The notes under the pieces: model-generated | Told to the model about the DNA's origin: nothing | Databases searched by the model: none | Seen by the model: only the letters and a program-made list of their open reading frames with translations | In this document: piece after piece, positions 8,708 to 17,935 of the stretch | How the letters are laid out: every line of letters begins with the position of its first letter | Position numbering within the stretch: position 1 is the stretch's first letter | Virus record (IMG/VR): IMGVR_UViG_3300031576_000025 | Location: 18,219-82,218 of that record | Origin: a virus | Reading direction: 5' to 3' (one strand) | Length of the DNA: 64,000 bases | Translations under genes and position numbers: made by a program

Positions 8708-9199
8708 ATGCCCGCCCCGCGCCTGCACGAAAACACCATTGCGGACAAGATTGTTGACCTCATCAAAACCAACCTCGCCGCCACCATGAACCTGAAGGTC
8801 TGTTCCGTCGGCGCGCTGGAGCTTTTCCCAGGGCTGCCGAACCTGGCCGACAGCCTGCCAGCGGTCATGGTCCAGCCGGACCCCAACACGTCCCTGCGGC
8901 GAATCACCACTGCCGAAACGTACGAAATAACTTATAATTTCCGAATCGTTTTTGTGCGCGGCTTCGGGGACGACGAAGAACCCGTGGCGCTGAAGGTGGC
9001 GGATACGCAGAAGATTGCGGAACTGCTGATTGACAACGTGGACCTTGGCGGCTTGACGCTGACGGGCGGCTGCGTGAGCAGGACGCTGGTGGCGTCAATC
9101 GAATGGCGACCGCCAGAGGACCTGCTGGTGGCGCAGCTGAACGCGCGGGCGACGGCTACGGCGATTTCTTTTGTCGTTATGACGGTGGCACGGAAGTAG
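8708..9199 (+). CDS. Tail terminator/completion protein candidate
   Basis: A 163-residue protein whose ATG directly abuts the previous stop. It has an N-terminal helix (ENTIADKIVDLIKTNLA) followed by a beta region with PAVMVQPDPNT and a YNFRIVFVRG strand, resembling tail terminators that cap the tail tube and join it to the head. It sits directly before the tail tube gene, as expected. Confidence 0.65.
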   Translation: MPAPRLHENTIADKIVDLIKTNLAATMNLKVCSVGALELFPGLPNLADSLPAVMVQPDPNTSLRRITTAETYEITYNFRIVFVRGFGDDEEPVALKVADTQKIAELLIDNVDLGGLTLTGGCVSRTLVASIEWRPPEDLLVAQLNARATATAISFVVMTVARK

Positions 9200-9209
9200 G
9201 GGGCCTACA

Positions 9210-10175
9210 ATGGCATTTCACACCATAGAAGCAAAGGTGTTCGGGTTCAAGGCGGAAGCCGCGCGCGGCGTGTCCGAAGCGGCCCCGGACAAGTTCTTGG
9301 CGACGGGGGCCGACGCCAACCTGGACGCCAACCACGTTCCGATTGAGGACAACAAAATCCGCGGCAGCAAGCTGCGGTTCGAGTCCCAGCCCGGCGTGAA
9401 GGGCGTCATCGGAAGCGTGCCCGACGTTCACGTGGAAGCCATGACCATCGGCCCCCTTCTGAAGGGCGTCCTGGGCAGCGTCGTTTCCACCCAGCCCGAC
9501 AACATCGGCGCGCCCACCGTCTGGCAGCACGTCGTCACCCGCAGCGACAACCCGCAGCTGCCGTCCAGCACGTTCTTCATGGACCGCGGCCTGGGCAAGA
9601 AGCGGTACCCCCTGGGCATCTGGAAAAAACTCAGCTTCGCTGGCCCGACCGAGGGCCCGGTCACGGTGTCGGCGGACGTGCTGGCGCAGAAGGAAGAAGT
9701 GGCACCGACGATTGCCCCGAGCTTCGACAGCCCCAAGCCGTTCCTGTTCCACCAAACGGACTTCAAGGTGAACGGGGTAGCCGACCTGGACGTGCGCTCC
9801 TGGGCCCTGGACATCGACAACAACGCTTCCTTCCTTCGCACCTTCAACCAATCCCAGGACCCCCGGGACATCGTTTCCAGGGGCAAGTTCAACATCGAAG
9901 GCAGCTTCGAGGTGTACTTCACGACCGAAGCGAACCGCGCCGCCTTCCTGGCGAACACGGCCGCGGCGCTGCAAATCGTCCTGACCGGGGCGACTATCAC
10001 CGGGGCCCACAAGTTCAAGCTGACCCTGGACATCCCCGGGGCCCGCTACCTGGAATACCCCTACGCGAACCTGGACGAACTGCTGGGCGCGGAAGTGAAG
10101 TTCCGGGCCGAACGGGACGCCGTGGCGGGCTACGAGTTGCAGGCCACGCTGGTCAACACCCTGGCCGCCATCTAA
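9210..10175 (+). CDS. Major tail tube protein
   Basis: A 321-residue protein, somewhat longer than minimal tube proteins. Repeating beta segments with acidic turns, the position after the tail terminator and before chaperone and tape measure, and a strong coding signal support a tail tube role. Motifs such as GSVPDVHVEAMTIGPLLKG and FNIEGSFEVYF are of the type seen in long siphovirus tube proteins. The extra length may hold a surface domain. The stop overlaps the next start (TAATG). Confidence 0.75.
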   Translation: MAFHTIEAKVFGFKAEAARGVSEAAPDKFLATGADANLDANHVPIEDNKIRGSKLRFESQPGVKGVIGSVPDVHVEAMTIGPLLKGVLGSVVSTQPDNIGAPTVWQHVVTRSDNPQLPSSTFFMDRGLGKKRYPLGIWKKLSFAGPTEGPVTVSADVLAQKEEVAPTIAPSFDSPKPFLFHQTDFKVNGVADLDVRSWALDIDNNASFLRTFNQSQDPRDIVSRGKFNIEGSFEVYFTTEANRAAFLANTAAALQIVLTGATITGAHKFKLTLDIPGARYLEYPYANLDELLGAEVKFRAERDAVAGYELQATLVNTLAAI

Positions 10176-10657
10176 TGGAGGGCAAGGGGACTGCGGCGGT
10201 TGTGGACAAGGACGCGGCGGCTGCGCCGCCGGACGCGGAAGCGCCCGGCGCGCCGCCAGCGGACGCCACTGACGCCCCGCAGCCGGAAGCGGTAAAGCCG
10301 GTCCTTGCCGACGCCGCGGCGCTGAAGGCCAGGCTGGCCACGGCCGTGCAGCTTGTGGTCGGGGGGGCGCTGTACCGGGTGCGCCCGGTGTCCATGCTGC
10401 TGTTCGTGCAGGACCCCACCGCCATGTGGCAGGCGGCGCGCAAGGACAAGGCGCTGCTGGACCGGATGATAAAGGACGCCATGGCGAACCCGTCCATGGA
10501 CCAGCTGCGCCGGGTGCTGGTGTCGGGCATGGTCCACCCGCGGGTGGTGGCGGCGGAATCGCAGGAAACGCCAGGCAGCATTTGGGTGGACACGCTTTTG
10601 ACGGACTACACCCTGGCAACGGAGTTGTACCTTGGGATAGCCAGGCAGTCCATTTAA
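10175..10657 (+). CDS. Tail assembly chaperone candidate
   Basis: A 160-residue protein between tube and tape measure, the standard location for tail assembly chaperones. The first 40 residues are Ala/Pro-rich; residues 55-160 are helical (MWQAARKDKALLDRMIKDAM, DQLRRVLVSGMVHPRV). Chaperones usually come as two overlapping products joined by a ribosomal frameshift; no second frame and no slippery heptamer before the stop are visible here, so a single-product version is likely. Confidence 0.55.
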   Translation: MEGKGTAAVVDKDAAAAPPDAEAPGAPPADATDAPQPEAVKPVLADAAALKARLATAVQLVVGGALYRVRPVSMLLFVQDPTAMWQAARKDKALLDRMIKDAMANPSMDQLRRVLVSGMVHPRVVAAESQETPGSIWVDTLLTDYTLATELYLGIARQSI

Positions 10658-10669
10658 CAGGGGGGCCGT

Positions 10670-12703
10670 GTGGCCGGTATCGAGATTGAATTCGGGGTAG
10701 TTGACGCGGCCAGCCCCGTAATACAGCGCCTCAGCAAAGAACTTCTAGAGGCCGCGAAGTCCAGCGGACGATTTGCTTCTGATGTTGCCGCCGCCAGCGG
10801 GAAGGCCGACGAGGCCCTGTCACGCATACCGTCAAAAGCTAAGGCGGCCGGTTCTAGCATGGGCGCTCTGGCGCAGGCCGGGGCTTCCCTTAAATCAGAA
10901 ATAGCCGGGTTAGCTTCCGTGGCGGCTGTGACCGCGTTCTTCAAGGGCAGCGTGGAAGCGATTGCCGAAGAGGAACGCGCGCTGTTCCGTCTGACGCAAG
11001 CCCTGCGCCTGAACGGCGAAGCCAGCACCGCCAACATCACCAACCTAAAAGCATTTGCATCAGGATTGCAGGCCACCACCGGCGTGGCAGACGAACAGGT
11101 GATTGGCCTGCTGGCGCTGGCGCGGACCTACAGCACCAGCGTGGAAGGTGCGAAGCGGCTCGCTGAAGTTTCTATTGACCTTGCCGCGGCAATGGGGACG
11201 GAGCCGGTTGATGCACTGCGCAGCCTGGCTGGTGCGCAAGCAGGCATGGTGCGCGAGCTTGCCAAGCTGAACCCGGAAATAAAAAACCTGACAACCGAAC
11301 AGCTAAAAGCCGGGTTCGCCACTGAATTGGTGGCGCAGAAAGTGCAAGGCACGGCCGTTGCGCTGCACCAAACCTTCAGCGGCGCACTGGCGGACGCGAA
11401 GAATCAGCTTGGTGAATTCCAAGAAGAAATCGGGGCCGGTTTAATCCCCGCGCTTCAGCCTTTGATTGCGAACCTGCGGAAGGTGTGGGAAACATTCAGG
11501 CTGCTGGGCACGTTCATAGCCGCATTCGGTGCCCAGCTCGTCGCTGACGTTGAACTTCATTTCACGCAGGCACAGGCGATAATCAAGGGCACGGTTGAAT
11601 TCATCGCCCTAACAGTGCGCGGTAAATTCGACGAGGCAACAGCAGCGGCCCAGCAGGCCATGTCTGGAATGTCGAATGCCACGCGCGAACACGCGGACAA
11701 GACCGTTGTGATTTGGTCCGAGTTCGCCTCTGACGTGGCTGGCATCCAGGAAAAGTCCGCGGCAGCACAAGTTTCAGCTGCCGAAAGCACGGCACAGAAG
11801 GTTAATTTTATTGACGAGAAGATGCTGGAAAAGTTCAAAAAGAATAGGGAGGAAAGAGAACGGTCCATGCAATCTGCTAGTGACAGGGTTGCCGCCCTTG
11901 AAATAGAAGCATTGCAATTGTCCGGTCAGGGTCTTGAAGCAGAAAAATTGCGGATACAGACAGAAAAGGAAGAACGTCTAAAGGCGTTGAATGAAATCGC
12001 GGCAGTAACCCCGCAAATAGAGGCCAAGATTAACGAGGCGCGCGTTCTGACCATGCAAAACGCCGCCCTAGCAGAACAAGCTGCTTTGGAGCAATTCGAC
12101 GTAAGCGGTAAAGCAATCACCGCGCTTGGCGAGCAGGTGACCGGAAGCATAACAAGCGCATTCGGTGATGCATTCGCGGACATGATTTTTGAAGGCAAGG
12201 ACCTTGAACAAAGTTTATCAAATTCGTTTCGGCAGATTGCGAAGCGGGCCGTTGCGTCACTTATTGAAATCGCCATCCAAGCGGCCATAACGCAAGCAAT
12301 AGTAGCTGCTGTCGGCGGCGGGGCTGGGGCCGGGGCTGGTGGCGGCGGCGGCGGCGGCGGTTTCATAAGCAAAATCATCGGCGGCCTACAGACCGGCGGC
12401 ATCGTGGACAGGCCCACAGTCGCCCGCCTTGCGGAAGCAGGCGAACCCGAAGTGGTTGCGCCCGTGTCGCGCCTTATGACCATGATAAAGGGGGCCGTCG
12501 GGGGCGGCGGCGTAGGCGGCGGTGTTGCCGTCACGGTCCACCAGCAAAACAATTTCACTTCGCCGCAGGGGTTCAGCGACGAGCAGGTGGCCCAGGTCAT
12601 GCGCCGAATCGCGGCGTTCACGCGAAACGGTGCTGCCGAAGGCGGGGAATTGGTCAAGTCCATCCTTGCCCGCCAGGGCAAGGTGGAAGGGCAATCCGTG
12701 TGA
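10670..12703 (+). CDS. Tape measure protein
   Basis: A 677-residue, mostly helical protein starting at GTG behind CAGGGGGGCC. The start (IEIEFGVVDAASPVIQRLSK) is typical of tape measure proteins, followed by long Ala-rich helices and a C-terminal hydrophobic stretch (ASLIEIAIQAAITQAIVAAV) and Gly-rich run. At about 0.15 nm per residue the tail would be about 100 nm. The gene is visibly less GC-rich than its neighbours, with more A/T third positions, suggesting recent exchange with another phage. It overlaps the next gene by four bases. Confidence 0.85.
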   Translation: MAGIEIEFGVVDAASPVIQRLSKELLEAAKSSGRFASDVAAASGKADEALSRIPSKAKAAGSSMGALAQAGASLKSEIAGLASVAAVTAFFKGSVEAIAEEERALFRLTQALRLNGEASTANITNLKAFASGLQATTGVADEQVIGLLALARTYSTSVEGAKRLAEVSIDLAAAMGTEPVDALRSLAGAQAGMVRELAKLNPEIKNLTTEQLKAGFATELVAQKVQGTAVALHQTFSGALADAKNQLGEFQEEIGAGLIPALQPLIANLRKVWETFRLLGTFIAAFGAQLVADVELHFTQAQAIIKGTVEFIALTVRGKFDEATAAAQQAMSGMSNATREHADKTVVIWSEFASDVAGIQEKSAAAQVSAAESTAQKVNFIDEKMLEKFKKNREERERSMQSASDRVAALEIEALQLSGQGLEAEKLRIQTEKEERLKALNEIAAVTPQIEAKINEARVLTMQNAALAEQAALEQFDVSGKAITALGEQVTGSITSAFGDAFADMIFEGKDLEQSLSNSFRQIAKRAVASLIEIAIQAAITQAIVAAVGGGAGAGAGGGGGGGGFISKIIGGLQTGGIVDRPTVARLAEAGEPEVVAPVSRLMTMIKGAVGGGGVGGGVAVTVHQQNNFTSPQGFSDEQVAQVMRRIAAFTRNGAAEGGELVKSILARQGKVEGQSV

Positions 12704-15462
12704 TTCCAGTTTCCGCCGGGTACCTGGCCGCGCAGGCGTCAAACGAATTCAAGGGCGCGCGCCGCATCACGCTATACCGCCGCAATTGGTCCGGCAGCGG
12801 TTGGGAAGGCGTGGGCATTGATATAACCAATGAAGTCATGTCCCCGCAGCGGTTGTCCGACAAGCTGGACACGGAAAAGCTGAACGAGTTTAAAATCGGG
12901 AACCTGGCGGTTTCGGTTGACAACAAGGACGGCCTGTGGGTCCAGGGCAGCACGCGGTTTCCAAACGGGACCTTCCTGCTTTTTAGGTCCAAGGTGGTTG
13001 TGGAATTGGGCATGGTTGTTGGCGGGGTGCCAGAGATTTTTCCGCGCTTCACCGGAATAATTGAGGACATGCCTGGTGGGGGGTCTACGCCCACCGTTAA
13101 CCTGGACATTCGCAGCACCATGCAGATGCTCGAATCGGCGGATGCCGACAAAGCGGCGCTGACCGTTCTGGCTGAAAATCTTGGGACCGGCGATGGTGTG
13201 GCGGCTGAATTCTTAACTGACAACAGCGGGGTTGCCGAATTCAGAAACCTGGTTGTGGGCGGCAACCCGTTGCGGCCGGGGCAGCGGTGGAGCCAGGGAC
13301 AGCTTGACGACCCAAACCTGCCAGGCAAAGTTTCATTCGCAAGCGAACCTGAAATTGGGGAATCCGTCTTGGCGGATTACCTGCGGTGGAAGCGGGACAA
13401 GCGCATAGAGGACGCGGTTGCTGACCTGGTGGCCGTGGTGGCGGACATGGGCGTGGACACCATACAGGCGGTGACTTTCACGCCGCCGCCCGTGCGTGAA
13501 ATAGTCCACACCACCCAGGGCGACTTCATTGCCTACACGCAGAAGCGCACGCGCGTGCAGGCAGAGGCAGCGCCACCGCTTGGTGACGGGGTTATCACGC
13601 TGGACCCACTGGACACCAAGGCAGAATGGGACGCGCGCATCAATAGCAGCGGCGTCAACAACGGCAACCGCGTGCCAAACGGGCTGCACCCATTGTGGCG
13701 GCTGCAATACGAGGCCACGCACCTGCCAGAGGAAGAATATCACGCGGTAGAAGGTGTGCCGCTTCCATTTACAAGGTGGCAGGAAACGGTGTCGCTTGGT
13801 TCCACCCGCAGCGTGTCCAACAGCATCCTGACGTTCCACCATGCACCGGGTTTTGACAGTTTAATACACGGATTACTCAGCGGTGGCCCCGACGGAAACT
13901 ACTTCAGCATCAGGGCCCGTATTGCCAGTAATGGTGGTAGCGCAATCTTGCATTACGCCGGATATTTTGGCAGCGGGCCACAAAAGGGGGCCACAATCCG
14001 CGTTACTGCCGGGCAAGTGGCACTGGAGTCCAGCATGGTGCAGACATTTGCCCTGGACACCGGCCAGTTCCACACCTATGAAGTATTCGTGGACACCGTT
14101 GCTGCGCAGGCTCGCCTAAAAGTTGATGGCGTGCAGGTGTTGTCCCAAGTCCTTGGGACCAGCAATCCCAACAATTTAGGCATCAGCACGGTTGACCTAT
14201 TGTTGCAAGACGCTGCTGGCTCCAGCACCTACGAGATTGATTTCATGCGGTTCAACAATGTGGAACCGCAGCCGCCGCTGCTGGATGCCACATTCGTGAC
14301 GGACTATGACCCCCACCTTGGCGGCCTGACCAGCTTCTCGCTTATCACCACCCTTGGCCCATTTTTCGCCGTATTCCAAGGAGGGGCAAACAGCCCGGAG
14401 TTTTTTTGGTCCAGCAGCAACGACGGTATAAACTTCGGCCCGGAAACAGCCATCCCGCTTGGCGGAAACGTCGGGGCCTGGACCGGAGCTGATTTTGTGC
14501 GCAAGGTGCGCCTGCGCGTCAAGTTCAGGGAAGGTGCGGACCCGGTGCCGGGTGCCATGACGCAGCTGTGGCTGCCAGGTATTGCCCACCTGAAAATTGA
14601 CGGCGGTACTGGCGTACAATCCTGGGACACGTGGACGCAGAAGGTGACGCCAAACAACGGGGCGGTCCAGGTGTTCACCGCTGGACACCACAACCTGACC
14701 AACACCGACAGCTTCTATGCGGCGCTTGGCGTAGGGGGCGCGATTCAGTCAGACAACGACCAATTTCTCGCCGGATTCGGGATGCCAACGCACGTGAACT
14801 TCATCGTGCTTCTGAACACCGCAGGGTTGATTCTGCCGCAGCTGCGCGAGGGGATAATCAACCTGACGACCAACCAAATCCTGCTGACCCTTGCGAACTA
14901 CGGCCGCGGGTCAAAGGTGCTGGCCGTGTTGCGCGAAATCACAGGAATCACCGACCGCGTTATTGGCGTGAATGGAAACGGGTCCTTCTTCTTTAAGGCC
15001 CGCACCGTGCCGGGCAGCCCGTCCAAGGTTCTGGACGACAGCAACGTATTGGAGCCACTGGCGTTTAGTCCCGGTTGGGAAGGCGTGTTCAATATCGTCC
15101 GCGCGACCTTCGGAAATTTCCGCGCGGTGGCGGACGCAGCCAGCGTGGGGGAGGGCAGCCCCACGTCAGAAAATCAGTTCGGGGACCGGCCGCTAGACTT
15201 GCCAGGCACCAGCTTGCTGTTCCAGAAGGACGTGGACCTAGCCACGGCGCTGGTCAAGAAGGCGCGCGAGCGCCTGCGGCTGCCCAAGCGGCGGCTGACC
15301 GTGCGCGTGCGGTGGATGCCAGAGGTGGAACTTCTGGACAGGGTGACCTACAATGTGGTAAAGCCGCGGCAAATCGGCCCGGCCAACCTGGACGCCATTG
15401 TGGCTGGGGCGACCCAGGACCCGGAAGGCTGGACAACGGAACTGGACCTACTGGAGATTTAA
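12700..15462 (+). CDS. Tail-tip / baseplate protein with lectin-like insertion
   Basis: A 920-residue protein starting at GTG 12700, overlapping the tape measure stop. The N-terminal 170 residues (ITLYRRNW, VDNKDGLWVQGSTRF, FPRFTGIIEDM) and the C-terminal 130 residues (RLTVRVRWMPEVELLDRVTY) look like halves of a tail hub protein. Between them, about residues 360-525, is a concanavalin/LamG-like beta region (GFDSLIHGLLSG, YFSIRARIASNGG, ARLKVDGVQVLSQ). Such insertions usually bind sugars. This is likely the distal tail or hub protein, with a role in attachment; composition is also somewhat AT-richer than average. Confidence 0.65.
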   Translation: MIPVSAGYLAAQASNEFKGARRITLYRRNWSGSGWEGVGIDITNEVMSPQRLSDKLDTEKLNEFKIGNLAVSVDNKDGLWVQGSTRFPNGTFLLFRSKVVVELGMVVGGVPEIFPRFTGIIEDMPGGGSTPTVNLDIRSTMQMLESADADKAALTVLAENLGTGDGVAAEFLTDNSGVAEFRNLVVGGNPLRPGQRWSQGQLDDPNLPGKVSFASEPEIGESVLADYLRWKRDKRIEDAVADLVAVVADMGVDTIQAVTFTPPPVREIVHTTQGDFIAYTQKRTRVQAEAAPPLGDGVITLDPLDTKAEWDARINSSGVNNGNRVPNGLHPLWRLQYEATHLPEEEYHAVEGVPLPFTRWQETVSLGSTRSVSNSILTFHHAPGFDSLIHGLLSGGPDGNYFSIRARIASNGGSAILHYAGYFGSGPQKGATIRVTAGQVALESSMVQTFALDTGQFHTYEVFVDTVAAQARLKVDGVQVLSQVLGTSNPNNLGISTVDLLLQDAAGSSTYEIDFMRFNNVEPQPPLLDATFVTDYDPHLGGLTSFSLITTLGPFFAVFQGGANSPEFFWSSSNDGINFGPETAIPLGGNVGAWTGADFVRKVRLRVKFREGADPVPGAMTQLWLPGIAHLKIDGGTGVQSWDTWTQKVTPNNGAVQVFTAGHHNLTNTDSFYAALGVGGAIQSDNDQFLAGFGMPTHVNFIVLLNTAGLILPQLREGIINLTTNQILLTLANYGRGSKVLAVLREITGITDRVIGVNGNGSFFFKARTVPGSPSKVLDDSNVLEPLAFSPGWEGVFNIVRATFGNFRAVADAASVGEGSPTSENQFGDRPLDLPGTSLLFQKDVDLATALVKKARERLRLPKRRLTVRVRWMPEVELLDRVTYNVVKPRQIGPANLDAIVAGATQDPEGWTTELDLLEI

Positions 15463-15463
15463 G

Positions 15464-17878
15464 GTGGCGCTAAAACAAATCCTAGACACCCCGGCAGCCT
15501 TCGCCGCCAACGTCGGCCAGTCCGGCATGGACCTTTCCGCCGTGCCCATAAAGCTGGTCACGGTCTTTACGCAGGTCCAGATTGACGACTTCGAGGACGC
15601 GGTGCTGGACCCGAAGTGGCTGCGCAACGGCCAGCCGAGCAACTTCATCAGCTACCTGACCAACATAGACCAGGGCAGCGGGTCCTTCAACACCAGCAGC
15701 TTCCGCAAGGCGCAGACGTTCCAGACCGTGTCCAACACAAGCATTCGGCGCGCGTCCATGATTCTTTCCGCCAGCAACCCCGGCGCGCCACCGGGGAACC
15801 TGATTTGCGAAATCCAGACGACGACTGGCGCGCCAGGCAGTGAAATCCCGTCGGGCACGATTCTGGCTTCCAGCAACCCCGTCCCAGCCAGCAGCGTCCC
15901 CAACATAGGGCTTCCACCTTTCACGTTTTTCACCCATTTTGAATTCCCGACGCCGCCCGCGCTGACGGCCGGGACCAAATACGCCATCGTCCTGCGCCAG
16001 ACCGCCATCGGCGTGGACGGAATTTCAATCTACGGCGAAAAATCTTCCAGCGCAAACTACGCCGACGGGCGCGCGCTGTTCTACACCGAATCAACGTCCA
16101 CGTGGAACGTGGCCCTAAGTTTCTTCCCGTTCATTTATGACTGGTATTTCCGCCTGTGGGAACCGGACGCGGCCACGTTCCCAATTGAAACCGGCGGCGC
16201 GCTGCGGTTCGACTACACCAGCGCCACCGTCCCCATTCGCTTGGAAACCCAGTACAACGACAGCCCGCGCGATAGCTACGAGCTGGAAACGCGGTTCATT
16301 TGGAACCGCCTTGCAGCGTCCGGCGCTGCCGGTCTGAAGTTCAGCGTGGCGCTTCTGCAAGGCACAATCGCCCCGCTGCCGCTGTCCGAAGCCGACAAGG
16401 ACGCCAAGCTGCTGCTGGAAATCCAGCTGCGCGGAAACCCCACCAGCGACGATTTCAGCATCCTGCCCATAATCGTGGACGCCAGCGGCAACAAGCGGGC
16501 CTACCCACCGTCCCCGGCGAACTGGAACGGGACGCCAGCGGACCCGGGCCATTTCCTGACCCCGTTCGGGGCCGCGTCCGGGGTCCCTATCACCGTGAAG
16601 GTGTCGCGTCAGGCGGACGGCGGGGTGATTGTCAAGGCGTGGAAGAACGACGACGAATCAGGCCAGACCATTTTCCTGACCACGGCCAGCCCGCCGGTGC
16701 GCACCAACCTGACCGGCCTGGTCCACCTGAACATCGGCAACAGCCCCGACGTGTTCAGCAGCCGGTACGATTTCAGCTACTTTAAGCTGTCCGGCCCGAC
16801 GGTGGAACCGCCGTCCGGGTTCGTCACGTTCCGGCGGCAGTTCGGTTCCCCCACCAAGGTGCAGTCCTTCAATTTCACCAGGACCTTGCCGGTGGTTGGC
16901 GACGTAATAAACGTGCGCACCAGGACCGGGGACACGCTGGCCGCGCTGCTGGCCGCGACCTTCAGCGCGCCGCACCCGACCACGACGGTTGGCAGCGTCG
17001 AAAGCGCCACGCCCTATCTGTCCCCCACCAAGTACATCGAATATCAGCTTGAATTCGTCCACGCCAGCCCCGGCCCCCTGCTGACCGGCTTCGACATCAC
17101 CATGGCGGACGCCGCGGTTGTCGAAGATTCACCGACGATTTTTAGCCTGGACGCCAACGGGCCGGGCACCAGTTCTATCACCACGACCGAAGGCGAAACG
17201 AACACGGCGAACACCAACAAGCTGAAGGACAACGACCCTGCCACCCAGTACGCCAGCACCAACGCCACCGACGGAACGGAAGTGGGAATCACCGTGTCCA
17301 TTACCCCTTCCATTCAGCCGGTCAACTGCGTGCTGCTGCGCAACACCAACCTGAAGGGCGTCAGGGTGGAATGCCCGCCTGGGTCCACGGTCTTTGAGGG
17401 CGACTTGACGGCGGACGACGAACTGGTTACGTTCCCGCTGGTCAGCAGCCCGGGCGGCGTCAAGGTGGTGGGGAAGTCCACCAAGACGCCGAACCAAACC
17501 AAGCGCATCGGGGAAATCTATATCGGCGTGGTTCAGCTGGCGCTGCCCGGGTTCGACGAATACGCGCCCAACCGGCTGATTCGCCAGGGCGGCAGCTATG
17601 AAGCCCTGGGCGGCAAGCTGATAACCTTCAACGGGGTGAAAAAGTACGGCAGCACGTGGACGATTTCGCGCATCCCCGAAGGCACCCTGGCTGACCTGTT
17701 GACCATTTTTGAGGGGCAGCGCCAAGTGACGTTCTGGCCGGAACCCGGGGCGAAGCCGCGGGAGTTGTTTGACGTGGCGTGGGCGGTGGAAGAGATGCCG
17801 CACCCCTACAGCGAATTGGTCAAGACGGACGGCCACACAGTTGAAGGGGCCATGACGGAACTAGAAGGGCGCGTGTAA
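15464..17878 (+). CDS. Large tail-tip protein with lectin/discoidin-like domains
   Basis: An 804-residue all-beta protein starting at GTG 15464 after AAG. Residues about 75-235 contain a repeated jelly-roll-like segment with RKAQTFQTVSNTSIRRAS and TAGTKYAIVLRQT, the pattern of choice-of-anchor-type or DUF4082-like carbohydrate-binding modules. Residues about 240-450 resemble a LamG-like domain. Residues about 580-690 (LKDNDPATQYASTNATDGTE) resemble a discoidin/F5-8C domain. It directly follows the hub candidate and ends the tail operon. Probable role: tail-tip structure and receptor binding. Confidence 0.6.
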   Translation: MALKQILDTPAAFAANVGQSGMDLSAVPIKLVTVFTQVQIDDFEDAVLDPKWLRNGQPSNFISYLTNIDQGSGSFNTSSFRKAQTFQTVSNTSIRRASMILSASNPGAPPGNLICEIQTTTGAPGSEIPSGTILASSNPVPASSVPNIGLPPFTFFTHFEFPTPPALTAGTKYAIVLRQTAIGVDGISIYGEKSSSANYADGRALFYTESTSTWNVALSFFPFIYDWYFRLWEPDAATFPIETGGALRFDYTSATVPIRLETQYNDSPRDSYELETRFIWNRLAASGAAGLKFSVALLQGTIAPLPLSEADKDAKLLLEIQLRGNPTSDDFSILPIIVDASGNKRAYPPSPANWNGTPADPGHFLTPFGAASGVPITVKVSRQADGGVIVKAWKNDDESGQTIFLTTASPPVRTNLTGLVHLNIGNSPDVFSSRYDFSYFKLSGPTVEPPSGFVTFRRQFGSPTKVQSFNFTRTLPVVGDVINVRTRTGDTLAALLAATFSAPHPTTTVGSVESATPYLSPTKYIEYQLEFVHASPGPLLTGFDITMADAAVVEDSPTIFSLDANGPGTSSITTTEGETNTANTNKLKDNDPATQYASTNATDGTEVGITVSITPSIQPVNCVLLRNTNLKGVRVECPPGSTVFEGDLTADDELVTFPLVSSPGGVKVVGKSTKTPNQTKRIGEIYIGVVQLALPGFDEYAPNRLIRQGGSYEALGGKLITFNGVKKYGSTWTISRIPEGTLADLLTIFEGQRQVTFWPEPGAKPRELFDVAWAVEEMPHPYSELVKTDGHTVEGAMTELEGRV

Positions 17879-17907
17879 CAGTTTAAAATTGGGTGCCGCC
17901 AGCATGG

Positions 17908-17913
17908 TAGAAT
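17908..17913 (+). promoter_or_regulatory. Weak promoter -10 candidate before the repeat-protein gene
   Basis: TAGAAT lies seven bases before a GTG at 17921 and 22 bases before the preferred ATG at 17936. No good -35 box is present (TTTAAA is 20 bases upstream). It could give the long repeat gene its own transcript. Confidence 0.3.
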
Positions 17914-17935
17914 CGCCAACGTGAGGACCAACCCT

